From UBA1930 sp943371535 (lineage in GTDB: Bacteria > Bacteroidota > Bacteroidia > Chitinophagales > Chitinophagaceae): DNA of 64,000 bases. Below are positions 50,865 to 60,103 of the stretch, in pieces (position 1 is the stretch's first letter; every line of letters begins with the position of its first letter). The notes beneath the pieces are model-generated. The model saw only the letters and a list, made by a program, of their open reading frames with translations. It was not told where the DNA came from and searched no databases. The DNA lies in the NCBI GenBank assembly GCA_943371535.1, contig CALRVE020000012.1:1-64000 (forward strand), given 5' to 3'. The translations under genes were made by a program, and so were the position numbers.

Positions 50865-50928
50865 CTAATAAACCAATTAACAAGTTAACCAATCCGCCAA
50901 TTCGCAAATTCAATAATTTAATAATTAT
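50865..50928. repeat. Period-8 tract upstream of the heptose adenylyltransferase gene
   Basis: Eight in-phase octamers such as CCAATTAA, CAAGTTAA, CCAATCCG and CCAATTCG up to the ATG at 50929. Similar to the period-7 tracts, but with an 8-bp step. Confidence 0.7.
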
Positions 50929-51426
50929 ATGAAACAAACAATGGCCATTCAAAATAAAATTTTCACCCTTCATCAATTGATTTTTCAAATTGCCAGCTGG
51001 AGAGTGTTGGGTAAAAAAGTGGCTTTTACCAACGGCTGCTTTGATATTTTACACGAGGGACATATTTTTTCACTTTCACAGGCTGCACAAGAAGCCGATT
51101 ATTTAATAGTTGCTGTAAATAGTGATGCAAGTACCAAACGTTTAAAAGGGCTAGAACGCCCTATAAATAATGAAAAAAGTCGTGCTATTTTACTAGCCAA
51201 TTTAGCTATTGTAGATGCTGTAGTTATTTTTGAAGAAGACACACCCTTGCAAATAATTTCAACTTTATTACCCGATGTTTTAGTCAAAGGTGGCGATTAT
51301 ACATTAGAGCAAATTGTAGGAGCCAAAGAAGTAATAGCAAATGGAGGGAGAGTAGTTATTAATCCAATTGTTGAAGGTTTTTCAACAACAGGAATTGTGG
51401 AGAAAATAAAGAAATATTTATCGTAA
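50929..51426 (+). CDS. rfaE2: D-glycero-beta-D-manno-heptose 1-phosphate adenylyltransferase (RfaE domain II)
   Basis: A 165 aa nucleotidyltransferase making ADP-heptose for LPS inner core. The signature is KVAFTNGCFDILHEGHIFSL, a (T/H)xGH-type fold, with VDAVVIFEEDTPLQIISTLLPDVLVKGGDYT. Stand-alone domain II (HldC-like) rather than the kinase-fused HldE form. ATG at 50929 or 50941 could be used. The kinase partner is not in the window. Other cytidylyltransferase-like substrates (glycerol-3-phosphate, FMN) are possible but less likely. Confidence 0.85.
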   Translation: MKQTMAIQNKIFTLHQLIFQIASWRVLGKKVAFTNGCFDILHEGHIFSLSQAAQEADYLIVAVNSDASTKRLKGLERPINNEKSRAILLANLAIVDAVVIFEEDTPLQIISTLLPDVLVKGGDYTLEQIVGAKEVIANGGRVVINPIVEGFSTTGIVEKIKKYLS

Positions 51427-51469
51427 AACTCTATTCATAAACTTAACATTTAATCCTCATCATCTTTAC

Positions 51470-51477
51470 TACATTTG
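51470..51477 (+). promoter_or_regulatory. TACATTTG promoter-like box before ppk1
   Basis: Fits TAnnTTTG, 21 bp before the ATG at 51499. It supports that start over the in-frame TTG at 51475, which lies within the box. Confidence 0.4.
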
Positions 51478-51498
51478 AACAAAACGATTTGGATTTTT

Positions 51499-53595
51499 AT
51501 GAATAAAAAGAGTTTAATTCCTAGAGATATCAGCTGGTTAAGTTTTAATGCAAGAGTATTGCAAGAAGCAAACGACCCAACCGTACCGCTTAGAGAACGA
51601 ATTCGTTTTTTAGGTATTTTCTCTAATAACAGTGATGAATTTTTTAGGGTTCGAGTAGCCACTTTAAAACGCATGATTGAATTTGCGGAAAAACGTAGAA
51701 AAGCCAATATGCATTTAGAAGAAGATCCTCAAAATATTCTAGATCAAATTCAAACCATTGTTCTACAACAACAGAATGAATTCAACCGCATTTGGGAAGG
51801 CATTTTAAAAGAACTAAAAAAGGAAAAAATTTTATTGGTGAACGAGAAACAATTGACTCGTGAACAACAAAATTTTGTAAAAACATATTTCGACGAACAA
51901 GTTCGTAGCAATGTAATTCCATTAATGATTGAAAGCTTACCCCAACTCCCCTACTTAAGAGATAAGAGTATTTATTTGGGTGTGGTAATGCGTAAAAAAA
52001 ATACAGCCTATCATCAAAAATATGCTTTAATTGAAGTGCCTGCAAAAGCACTTGGTCGCTTTATAAAATTACCTTCTAAAACTGGTGAACAACACATTAT
52101 ACTATTAGAAGATATTATTAGATACAATTTACCGTATATTTTTTCTTATTTCGACTACGATTATTTTGATGCACATATTTTTAAAGTTACTAAAGATGCC
52201 GAATTAGATATTGACAATGATTTATCTACTTCTTTCGTAGAAAAAATGGAGAAAGGTTTAAAGAACCGACGAAAAGGGAAACCCGTACGTTTTGTGTACG
52301 ATAAAGAAATGGATGCAGGATTATTGGAATATTTAATTAGGCGATTACAATTAAATAGAAAAAGCAATATTATACCTGGTGGAAGAATACACAACTTCCG
52401 TCATTTCATGGATTTTCCAGATGTATTCAATGCAAAAAGTTTACGTAGAAGTTCACTTATTCATCCATTATTACAAATAGCACACCGTGTAACCGATGTA
52501 ATTGTAAAGCAAGATATAATGCTACATTTTCCTTACCATTCTTATAATTCTATCATAGATTTATTAAGAGAAGCAGCAATGGATCCGGATGTAAATTGTA
52601 TAAAAATTACAGCATACCGTTTAGCAGAAAATTCTAAAATTATTAATGCATTAATTAATGCTGCACGTAATGGAAAAGAAGTAATTGTAATGCTTGAGTT
52701 AAAAGCAAGATTTGATGAAGAAGCCAATTTAGAATGGAAAGAAATATTGGAACAAGAAGGCGTAAAAGTACTGTTGGGCGTACCTAAATTAAAGATTCAT
52801 GCAAAGCTTTGTTTAATCAAAAAAAGAATAAAAAATAAAACTATTCAATATGGTTTTGTAAGTACCGGCAACTTAAACGAAAAAACTGCAAGGGTATATG
52901 GAGACCACTGTTTACTAACTAGTAACAGAAGCGTAATGGCCGATATTAATAAAATATTTCGCTACTTAGAAAACTGGAAAGCGGGAACCACCCCACTTAT
53001 TCAATGTAAAACATTAATGGTTTGCCCAACAAGCATGCGTAAGCAAATTGAAACTCTGATTAACCGAGAAATAAAGTTTGCAAAAGCTAAAAAACCAGCA
53101 GCGGTTACCATAAAAGTAAATTCTTTAAGTGATGCTGTTTTAATTCAAAAATTACATGAAGCTGCATTAGCAGGTGTAGAAGTAAAACTTATTGTAAGAG
53201 GCATTTTCTCAGCTATTTTCGATCAAAAAAAATATAAACATCCTATACAAGCCATTAGCATTGTAGATGAGTATTTAGAACATGCTCGTGTATTAATATT
53301 TCATAATAATGGTAACGAAAAAATGTATATTTCTTCAGCCGATTGGATGGTGAGAAATTTAGATCATCGTATAGAAGCTGCTATACCTATTTTGAATAGT
53401 GCTATTCAATCCGAATTAAAAGATATTATCAACATACAACTAAGAGACAATGTAAAGGCAAGAATTTTAGACAGTAGCCTTACAAATAACTATGTAACTT
53501 CCGCAAGTAAAAAGAACATTCGATCGCAAGTAGAAACCTATTTATACTTGCACAAAAAAACGCTTAAACAGCAGCATGAAATTAGCAGCAATTGA
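51499..53595 (+). CDS. ppk1: Polyphosphate kinase 1
   Basis: A 698 aa enzyme forming polyphosphate from ATP. It starts KSLIPRDISWLSFNARVLQEA (PPK1 N-domain) and has LREAAMDPDVNCIKITAYRLAENSKI, ELKARFDEEANLEWKEILEQEG, KLKIHAKLCLI with the phosphorylated-His region (about 430), STGNLNEKTARVYGDH and a PLD-like C-terminal domain. Start at 51499 because the TTG upstream falls in a promoter-like box. It overlaps ppx by 20 bp, a classical coupled pair. Confidence 0.96.
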   Translation: MNKKSLIPRDISWLSFNARVLQEANDPTVPLRERIRFLGIFSNNSDEFFRVRVATLKRMIEFAEKRRKANMHLEEDPQNILDQIQTIVLQQQNEFNRIWEGILKELKKEKILLVNEKQLTREQQNFVKTYFDEQVRSNVIPLMIESLPQLPYLRDKSIYLGVVMRKKNTAYHQKYALIEVPAKALGRFIKLPSKTGEQHIILLEDIIRYNLPYIFSYFDYDYFDAHIFKVTKDAELDIDNDLSTSFVEKMEKGLKNRRKGKPVRFVYDKEMDAGLLEYLIRRLQLNRKSNIIPGGRIHNFRHFMDFPDVFNAKSLRRSSLIHPLLQIAHRVTDVIVKQDIMLHFPYHSYNSIIDLLREAAMDPDVNCIKITAYRLAENSKIINALINAARNGKEVIVMLELKARFDEEANLEWKEILEQEGVKVLLGVPKLKIHAKLCLIKKRIKNKTIQYGFVSTGNLNEKTARVYGDHCLLTSNRSVMADINKIFRYLENWKAGTTPLIQCKTLMVCPTSMRKQIETLINREIKFAKAKKPAAVTIKVNSLSDAVLIQKLHEAALAGVEVKLIVRGIFSAIFDQKKYKHPIQAISIVDEYLEHARVLIFHNNGNEKMYISSADWMVRNLDHRIEAAIPILNSAIQSELKDIINIQLRDNVKARILDSSLTNNYVTSASKKNIRSQVETYLYLHKKTLKQQHEISSN

Positions 53596-54466
53596 TATTG
53601 GAAGTAACGCAGCAAGGTTATTAATTACAGAAGTAATTGACGATAATGGTAAACCTCAATTCAATAAATTAAATTTAGTAAGAGTACCCTTAAGATTAGG
53701 CTTCGATGTTTTTGAATATGGTACCATCACCAAAGAAAAACGTGGAATGGTTTTACAAACCATGAAAGCTTTTGCACACCTAATTAAGGCTTATGATGTA
53801 CAACATGTAAAAGCCTGTGCTACTAGTGCCATGAGAGATGCAAGCAATAGCAATGATATTATTAGAAAAGTAAAATTAGAAGCAGGAATAGAAATCAATA
53901 TAATTACAGGAGACCAAGAAGCATCTTTTATTTACGAAAATCATATTGCCGAAAATTTAGATAAAGCCCACTCTTATTTATACATTGATGTTGGTGGTGG
54001 AAGCACAGAACTCACTTTTTTCTCTGAGGGAAAATTAAAATATAAAGAGTCGTTCAATATTGGAACTATTCGTTTACTCAAAGGCCAGGTAGATGATAAT
54101 AGTTGGACAGAAATGAAAGAACATTTAAAACAAAATACCAAAAGCAGTTTACCTATGATTGCGATTGGTAGTGGAGGAAATATTAATAAAGTTTTTTCAT
54201 TAAGTAAAAAGAAAGAAGGCAAGCCTTTAAGTTTAGAATTATTGAAAGATTATTATAAAGAACTTTCAGCATTTACCTTAGAACAACGTATTAAAATCTA
54301 CAAACTAAGAGAAGATAGAGCCGATGTAATTGTACCTGCACTACAAATTTATATTAATGTAATGCGTTGGGCCGATATGACTGAAATTTTTGTACCTAAA
54401 ATTGGCTTAGCCGATGGTTTAATACAAAGCTTGTATGCTGAAATAAAAAATCAAGTCTCTATTTAA
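53576..54466 (+). CDS. ppx: Ppx/GppA exopolyphosphatase family protein
   Basis: A 296 aa single-unit (domains I-II only) ASKHA-fold phosphatase: KLAAIDIGSNAARLLITEV (phosphate loop), YLYIDVGGGSTELTFFSEG, and MIAIGSGGNINKVF. It is smaller than E. coli Ppx, as is common in the phylum. It likely hydrolyses polyphosphate or pppGpp. Its start lies inside the last codons of ppk1 (20 bp overlap), strong evidence for a functional pair. Confidence 0.92.
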   Translation: MKLAAIDIGSNAARLLITEVIDDNGKPQFNKLNLVRVPLRLGFDVFEYGTITKEKRGMVLQTMKAFAHLIKAYDVQHVKACATSAMRDASNSNDIIRKVKLEAGIEINIITGDQEASFIYENHIAENLDKAHSYLYIDVGGGSTELTFFSEGKLKYKESFNIGTIRLLKGQVDDNSWTEMKEHLKQNTKSSLPMIAIGSGGNINKVFSLSKKKEGKPLSLELLKDYYKELSAFTLEQRIKIYKLREDRADVIVPALQIYINVMRWADMTEIFVPKIGLADGLIQSLYAEIKNQVSI

Positions 54467-54553
54467 AAAAAGTACTTTTACTTTGCACTGCACATTTGAA
54501 TATGTTTTATTCTAACGCAGAGCCATATTCAGTTCATTTATAAAATTATTCAA

Positions 54554-55369
54554 ATGTCTACTCACTCCGAAATAAAAAGAATTACCACCCATATTTTACA
54601 AAAAATGAAAGTACATGGAGAAAAAATTTCCATGTTAACAGCTTATGATTTTTCGTTTGCTAAAATTGTTGATGGTGCAGGCATAGACATAATTTTAGTA
54701 GGTGATAGTGCTAGTAATGTAATGGCTGGCCATGAAACTACTTTACCTATTACATTGGATCAAATGATTTACCATGCACAAAGTGTAGTACGTGCTGTTA
54801 AAAGAAGTTTAGTAGTAGTTGATATGCCTTTTGGTACCTATCAAAGCAATAGCGATGTTGCACTTGCATCGGCCATAAGAATTATGAAAGAAAGCGGTGC
54901 ACATGCTTTGAAATTAGAAGGTGGAGAAGAAATTGTAGAAAGCATTAAAAAAATTGTGAGTGCTGGAATTCCGGTAATGGGGCATTTAGGTTTAACGCCT
55001 CAAAGTATTTATAAATTTGGTACTTATACAGTTAGAGCCAAAGAAAATGAAGAAGCAGAAAAACTGAAAAATGATATTCAAGTACTACAAAATGCTGGAT
55101 GCTTTGCAGTTGTTTTAGAAAAAATTCCAGCAGTATTAGCCAAAGAAGTGAGTGAAAGTGTACATATACCAACCATAGGTATTGGTGCAGGAAATTATTG
55201 TGATGGACAAGTTTTAGTAATGCATGACATGCTTGGCATAAATACAGAATTCAGTCCACGTTTTTTAAGAAAGTATCTTAATATTAATGAATTAGCTACA
55301 CAAGCTGTACAACAATATATTGCTGATGTGAAGAGTAAAGACTTTCCGAATGAAAGTGAGAGTTATTAA
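54554..55369 (+). CDS. panB: 3-methyl-2-oxobutanoate hydroxymethyltransferase
   Basis: Makes ketopantoate from 2-oxoisovalerate and methylene-THF. The 271 aa sequence has KISMLTAYDFSFAKIVDGAGID, LVGDSASNVMAGHETTLPITLDQMIYHA, MPFGTYQ, KLEGGEE, and IPVMGHLGLTPQS. All are intact. It is separated from panC/panD by four genes but on the same strand. A very strong terminator follows. Confidence 0.97.
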   Translation: MSTHSEIKRITTHILQKMKVHGEKISMLTAYDFSFAKIVDGAGIDIILVGDSASNVMAGHETTLPITLDQMIYHAQSVVRAVKRSLVVVDMPFGTYQSNSDVALASAIRIMKESGAHALKLEGGEEIVESIKKIVSAGIPVMGHLGLTPQSIYKFGTYTVRAKENEEAEKLKNDIQVLQNAGCFAVVLEKIPAVLAKEVSESVHIPTIGIGAGNYCDGQVLVMHDMLGINTEFSPRFLRKYLNINELATQAVQQYIADVKSKDFPNESESY

Positions 55370-55384
55370 TTCAATAAAGTAATC

Positions 55385-55426
55385 AAAATAGTTGGGGGTT
55401 GACGTAAGTCAACCCCCAACTATTTT
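55385..55426. terminator. Strong bidirectional terminator, panB / rocD
   Basis: A 19-bp perfect stem (AAAATAGTTGGGGGTTGAC with its complement at 55408-55426) around a 4-nt loop. It lies between convergent panB (+) and rocD (-) and touches the rocD stop codon. Confidence 0.95.
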
Positions 55427-56657
55427 AAGCCAATGTTTGCAAAGCTTGAGCAATAATGCCAACAGCTTCTTCAATTTGAGGTTTGGTAATTATTAAAGGA
55501 GGAGCAAATCGAATTTTATCGCCGTGTGTTGGTTTAGCTAACAAGCCCAATTCTTTTAAGGCTAAGCAAAAATCCCATGAAGCATCTGGATTTTTATGTT
55601 CAATCACTATAGCATTTAATAAGCCTTTACCACGAATAGTTTTAATAAATGGTGAATTTAATTTAGCGAATTCTTCTCTTAAAACAATTCCCATTGCCTC
55701 GGCATTGTCTGCTAATTTTTCATCTTTTAACACTTGTAATGCAGCTATTGCAACGGCACAAGCCAATGGATTGCCACCATAAGTACTACCATGTTCTCCT
55801 GGCTTAATATTCATCATAATTTCATCGTCACATAAAACAGCACTTACAGGCATTGTTCCACCACTTAATGCTTTACCAAGTATTAAAATATTTGGACGAA
55901 CATTTTCATGATCACAAGCCAACATTTTACCAGTTCTAGCTAAACCCGTTTGTATTTCATCGGCAATAAACAACACATTATTTTCTTTGCATAATTTACT
56001 AACTGCCGCCAAATAACCTTCATCAGGCACAACAACACCAGCTTCACCTTGTATAGGTTCTACCATAAATGCAGCAACATTTTTATCTTGTAAAGCAATT
56101 GCTAATGCATCGATATTGTTGTAAGGAATTAACTCAAATCCAGGCATAAATGGACCAAAACCTTTGTAACTACTTGGGTCGGTAGACGATGAAATTGCTG
56201 CCATTGTTCTTCCCCAAAAATTACCTTCTGCAAAAATAATTTTTGCTTTATTTTCAGCTACTCCTTTTTTATCATATGCCCAACGTCTTGCAAGTTTAAT
56301 AGCAGTTTCACCAGCTTCAACACCAGTATTCATGGGCAATACTTTTTGATAGCCAAAATATTGGGTAATATATTTTTCATACTCACCCAACCAATTATTA
56401 TAAAATGCCCTTGACGTAAGTGTGAGTTTATTCGCTTGTTGTGTTAATGCGTTAATGATATGTGGATGACAATGACCTTGATTTACAGCTGAATAACCAC
56501 TTAAAAAATCAAAGTATCTTTTTCCATCTACATCGTATAAAAAAACACCTTCTCCCCTTTCTAAAACTACAGGTATTGGATGATAATTATGAGCTCCAAA
56601 TTGATCTTCTAATTGCAAATAATAAGCAGTACGTTCTGTAACGTTGTGAGATAACAT
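55425..56657 (-). CDS. rocD: Ornithine aminotransferase
   Basis: A 410 aa class III PLP aminotransferase transferring the delta-amino group of ornithine to 2-oxoglutarate. It has FLSGYSAVNQGHCHPHI, MNTGVEAGETAIKLARRWAY (PLP phosphate region), MVEPIQGEAGVVVPDEGYL, FIADEIQTGLARTGK and LGKALSGGTMPVSAV with the PLP Lys. The GV/YSAVNQGH context matches ornithine rather than DAPA or acetylornithine enzymes. Functionally it links to the proline dehydrogenase at 9.5 kb. Convergent with panB. Confidence 0.92.
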   Translation of the reverse strand: MLSHNVTERTAYYLQLEDQFGAHNYHPIPVVLERGEGVFLYDVDGKRYFDFLSGYSAVNQGHCHPHIINALTQQANKLTLTSRAFYNNWLGEYEKYITQYFGYQKVLPMNTGVEAGETAIKLARRWAYDKKGVAENKAKIIFAEGNFWGRTMAAISSSTDPSSYKGFGPFMPGFELIPYNNIDALAIALQDKNVAAFMVEPIQGEAGVVVPDEGYLAAVSKLCKENNVLFIADEIQTGLARTGKMLACDHENVRPNILILGKALSGGTMPVSAVLCDDEIMMNIKPGEHGSTYGGNPLACAVAIAALQVLKDEKLADNAEAMGIVLREEFAKLNSPFIKTIRGKGLLNAIVIEHKNPDASWDFCLALKELGLLAKPTHGDKIRFAPPLIITKPQIEEAVGIIAQALQTLA

Positions 56658-56698
56658 ATATAAAAATTAATGGTAAACAATAATAAGAATAACAATAC

Positions 56699-56717
56699 AC
56701 TGGCATAAATGCCAGCT
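56699..56717. other. Short hairpin in the rocD upstream gap
   Basis: CTGGCAT paired with ATGCCAG around an AA loop, in the 194 bp gap between the SRPBCC gene (3' end) and rocD (start). No T-run follows, so it may be a regulatory site or weak terminator. Confidence 0.35.
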
Positions 56718-56851
56718 TCAATATTACTTGCAGTGATGATCTAAAAAATCTAAATTTTGAGAGAGAAATTTCATATTATTTATTTGCTGCACAAATAAAC
56801 AAAAAATAATTGAAGGCTATTGATTAATTACTTGAACAATATCTTTTGCAA

Positions 56852-57271
56852 CTATGCATTCGTTTCTGTATAACTTTTAAAATTATTCAAAATGGCTTGC
56901 CAACCATCACGTTGCAACTCTAAAGAGTTCTCTGTTTCGGCATCAAAAATAATTTGCACTTCTGTTTGATTATTTTTTCCACTAAAACTAACTTTTACTG
57001 TTCTTCCATCAAGCATGGTGTAAGTAAAGCTTTCTCCATCAATTACTTCATTGTAAATGGCTTCAAAATCAAAACCAAAACTGCCATCTTTAGCTTCCAT
57101 TCTTGCGAAATATTTACCTCCAACTTTCATATCATTATTTGCTGAGGGACAACACCAATCTGGTGATGCAAAGTTCCAATGAATAATATGTTCGGGCATT
57201 GTATAAAAGTTCCAAACTTTTTGCTTATCAGATTCAATAATTGCTTGTATAGTAATTTTATTATAATCCAT
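56852..57271 (-). CDS. SRPBCC (AHSA1/START-like) domain protein
   Basis: A 139 aa small helix-grip protein: ITIQAIIESDKQKVWNFYTMPEHIIHWNFASPDWCCP is the AHSA1-type start, then GGKYFARMEAKDGSFGFDFEAIYNEV and QRDGWQAILNNFKSY. It likely binds a hydrophobic ligand or acts as a co-chaperone-like factor. It follows the isoaspartyl peptidase gene with a 17 bp gap. Confidence 0.85.
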   Translation of the reverse strand: MDYNKITIQAIIESDKQKVWNFYTMPEHIIHWNFASPDWCCPSANNDMKVGGKYFARMEAKDGSFGFDFEAIYNEVIDGESFTYTMLDGRTVKVSFSGKNNQTEVQIIFDAETENSLELQRDGWQAILNNFKSYTETNA

Positions 57272-57288
57272 AACACTCGTTTTTCAGC

Positions 57289-58233
57289 TTATTTGTAAAT
57301 ACCAATTTCATTTAACCCAGCACTATTTTTTACACCACGATACATTCCTGCACTATTAAACAACATAGCATAATTGCCATGTGCATCTACCCCAATCATT
57401 CCTCCTTCACCATTTATTTTTACTAGTTTATCATTTACTACAATATTCATCGCATCGTGCAAACTGAAGCCTTTATATTCCATTAAACAACTTACATCAT
57501 AAGCTGCAACTGCTCTAATAAACAATTCACCATGACCTGTACAACTAATTGCACAAGTATTGTTATTGGCATAAGTACCACTTCCAATAACAGGGGTATC
57601 ACCAATTCGATTGTATTTTTTATTGGTCATTCCACCTGTACTTGTTGCTGCAGCAATATTGCCAAAAGCATCACAAGCAGCAGCACCAACAGTACCAAAC
57701 TTTTTATCTTTCATCAAAGTATCTACTTTGGTATTGTGGTCTAAACTTGTTGTGTTGCTATCTCTTACTAGCTTCCATTGATCGTATCTAAACTGGGTAA
57801 AAAAATAATCATCACCAGCCAATGCTATACCTTGTTGTAAAGCAAAATCAACGGCTCCATTTCCACTTAAAAAAACATGATCACTTTTAAGCATAACTGC
57901 TTTTGCAAGTTCAATAGGGTTCACAACATTTCTAACACCAGCCACAGCACCTGCCATTAAATTGTTACCATCCATTATAGAAGCATCCATTTCATGTTCT
58001 CCTTTTTTGGTAAAAACAGAGCCACGTCCAGCGTTAAACAAAACGTTATTTTCTAACATTTTAACTGCCTGCTCAACAGCATATACAGCAGTTCCATTAT
58101 TGGCTAATACTGAATATCCTGCATCTAACGCTTCTTGCAGTGCAATTGAATATGCTTGTTCTAAATCAGGCGTCATATCTTCTTTTAATATTGTGCCTGC
58201 ACCGCCATGTATAGTTATTGTAAATGGATTCAT
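57289..58233 (-). CDS. Isoaspartyl peptidase / L-asparaginase (Ntn hydrolase)
   Basis: A 314 aa type III Ntn amidohydrolase. The self-cleavage and nucleophile site is FGTVGAAACDAFGNIAAATSTGGM, with Thr181 as the predicted nucleophile, and TIHGGAGTI near the N-terminus. GDTPVIGSGTYANNNTCAISCTGHGELFIR matches the family substrate pocket. No signal peptide, so cytosolic. Co-transcribed with the SRPBCC gene by spacing. Confidence 0.93.
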   Translation of the reverse strand: MNPFTITIHGGAGTILKEDMTPDLEQAYSIALQEALDAGYSVLANNGTAVYAVEQAVKMLENNVLFNAGRGSVFTKKGEHEMDASIMDGNNLMAGAVAGVRNVVNPIELAKAVMLKSDHVFLSGNGAVDFALQQGIALAGDDYFFTQFRYDQWKLVRDSNTTSLDHNTKVDTLMKDKKFGTVGAAACDAFGNIAAATSTGGMTNKKYNRIGDTPVIGSGTYANNNTCAISCTGHGELFIRAVAAYDVSCLMEYKGFSLHDAMNIVVNDKLVKINGEGGMIGVDAHGNYAMLFNSAGMYRGVKNSAGLNEIGIYK

Positions 58234-58279
58234 TCTTTATTTTTTGTAACCAACTTCTGTAAATGTATCAGCTGTAGTT

Positions 58280-58296
58280 GCGTCGCACTCTTCAAC
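58280..58296. repeat. 17-bp interspersed repeat, copy 2 (inverted)
   Basis: GCGTCGCACTCTTCAAC, an exact reverse complement of 27509-27525, in the gap between the isoaspartyl peptidase (start) and the DUF6498 gene. Confidence 0.8.
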
Positions 58297-58383
58297 TTTA
58301 TTGCTTAATTCAGCAAAATACCTGCAAGAAGGTAGTGTATGTTTTGTCGAAAGTAAATACTTTACACCTCATTTAGTTCACAC

Positions 58384-59043
58384 ATGCAACAAAAAATGAC
58401 ACTAAAAAAGGAATTATCCATTGGCGATTGGCTTATTGTATGCTCTAATCTATTTGCTATTTATGGTGTTTGGATGTTGAATTGGGATGCCAAAATTATT
58501 TTCTTAGTCTTTTGTATTGAAACAATCGTAATTGGTGTTTTCAATTTTTTACAACTCGGACTTATTGCTTGCTCAAATGATGAGCAAGGAAAGAAATCAA
58601 AACTTGCTGGTGGGTTATTTTTAATGCTCTTCTTTCTTGTACACTATAGCATTTTTGTGTTTGCTCAGTTGCATATTTTTTTATCAATTATGAAGATTCA
58701 TAAAATTCGTATCTCAACTACTGAGCTTATTTTTTCCTTTCAAAAAGTAATGCCCAATTATGCTTTGCAATATCTTGGATTATTTGTTGCTTCTTACTTT
58801 TTGGGGATATTGAAAGATTTTGTGTTTAATGGAAAATACAAAACCACTAGTTTAACAGCACAAATGTTTACACCGTATAAAAGAATTTTTATTCAACAAT
58901 TTGTAGTAATACTTGGTGCTTTCGTTTTATTGCTGAACCCTAATGGCAAATATTTAATTCTACTATTTGTTCCAATTAAAATTTTCTTTGAATTATTTAT
59001 TGATTATGATAGCTTGCTAGACGAAATGAATAAAGATATATAA
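58384..59043 (+). CDS. DUF6498-like membrane protein
   Basis: A 219 aa protein with about six membrane helices: SIGDWLIVCSNLFAIYGVWML, FLVFCIETIVIGVFNFLQL (with the F-x-x-E-T region of DUF6498), LAGGLFLMLFFLVHYSIFVF, and two near the C-terminus. Unknown function. It stands alone; convergent with kdgK with a 4 bp gap. Confidence 0.72.
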   Translation: MQQKMTLKKELSIGDWLIVCSNLFAIYGVWMLNWDAKIIFLVFCIETIVIGVFNFLQLGLIACSNDEQGKKSKLAGGLFLMLFFLVHYSIFVFAQLHIFLSIMKIHKIRISTTELIFSFQKVMPNYALQYLGLFVASYFLGILKDFVFNGKYKTTSLTAQMFTPYKRIFIQQFVVILGAFVLLLNPNGKYLILLFVPIKIFFELFIDYDSLLDEMNKDI

Positions 59044-59047
59044 AATA

Positions 59048-60061
59048 TTATTTATTCATTTTTTTAATTGAAAGAATATCTTGCCCAGTACTATCTCCAT
59101 ACTCTTGTAATTTACCAAATGCTGCTGCTGTGGCATAATTTAAAATTTCTTGGGAAGGATATTGATTGTACAAACCATAAATTAATCCAGCCATAAAACA
59201 ATCGCCACTTCCACTTCTATCTACTACACCTTTGCAGCTAAAATCGGCTGATTGAAAATGTTCCGTTTCATTCATTAAATGAGTGTAATACAAAATATCG
59301 TTACCTTCTTTATCAAATCGAAAAGTATTGGCAACAGTTTTTACTTTTGGAAAAAGTTGAATAATAGCTTTTGAAGTTGATTGGGCATGAGCAATATATT
59401 TTTGCTTGCTATTATTCTCATGAATTTGTTCATCTACTGCTATACCTAATAAACTATTGGCACTCCAAATATTGCCCATAACAACGTCACAATATTCAAC
59501 TAGCTTGGGCATAATTTCAATGGGTTGTTTTCCATATTTCCAAAGTCTTGCTCTATAATTTAAATCAACCGAAATCTTAATATTTTTTTTGTTGGCTGCT
59601 TCTAATGCTTCTAAACAAACATCAGCAACATTTTCGTTTAAAGCAGGGCTAATTGCACTGAAGTTAAACCAATCAACATCACGTAAAACTTTATCCCAAT
59701 CAATCATACCTCTTTTTAATTCAGAGAAAGAAGAATGATCTCTATCGTACACCATACTTCCTTTTAAATCGGCCCCACGCTCTAAATAATATAAACCAAT
59801 TCTATTACCAGCAAATACAATAGTCGATGTATAAATGCCTTTATACTCTAAGTAATCAATTACATGATGACTCATAAAATTATCGGGTAAAACAGTACAA
59901 TATTTTACAGGCACATTCCAACCTGCTAAAGCAGTTGCAACATTAGCTTCAGCTCCACCCATGTATAATAACATAGGGTGTTTATTCATTGCTTCATCAT
60001 GAGGTGCTGGAGAAATTCTTAATAGTAATTCACCAAAACAAAGTACTTTTTTCTTAAGCAT
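59048..60061 (-). CDS. kdgK: 2-dehydro-3-deoxygluconokinase-type PfkB sugar kinase
   Basis: A 337 aa ribokinase-fold enzyme from ATG 60061 (MLKKKVLCFGELLLRISPAP). The sugar-binding start GELLLRISPAPHDE and YMGGAEANVATALAGWN fit KdgK; the C-terminal anion-hole/catalytic motif is RSGSGDCFMAG. It would phosphorylate 2-keto-3-deoxygluconate. The hexuronate-type MFS gene immediately upstream supports this role. Other PfkB substrates cannot be excluded. Confidence 0.83.
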   Translation of the reverse strand: MLKKKVLCFGELLLRISPAPHDEAMNKHPMLLYMGGAEANVATALAGWNVPVKYCTVLPDNFMSHHVIDYLEYKGIYTSTIVFAGNRIGLYYLERGADLKGSMVYDRDHSSFSELKRGMIDWDKVLRDVDWFNFSAISPALNENVADVCLEALEAANKKNIKISVDLNYRARLWKYGKQPIEIMPKLVEYCDVVMGNIWSANSLLGIAVDEQIHENNSKQKYIAHAQSTSKAIIQLFPKVKTVANTFRFDKEGNDILYYTHLMNETEHFQSADFSCKGVVDRSGSGDCFMAGLIYGLYNQYPSQEILNYATAAAFGKLQEYGDSTGQDILSIKKMNK

Positions 60062-60103
60062 AGTTACATTGTTCAAATTGTAAAAAAAGATGATTAAAAC
60101 AAA

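Noticed and set aside
55425..56657. bioA (DAPA aminotransferase), given bioD in the window
   Set aside because: The motif context and length fit ornithine aminotransferase; it is 53 kb from bioD and not near other biotin genes.
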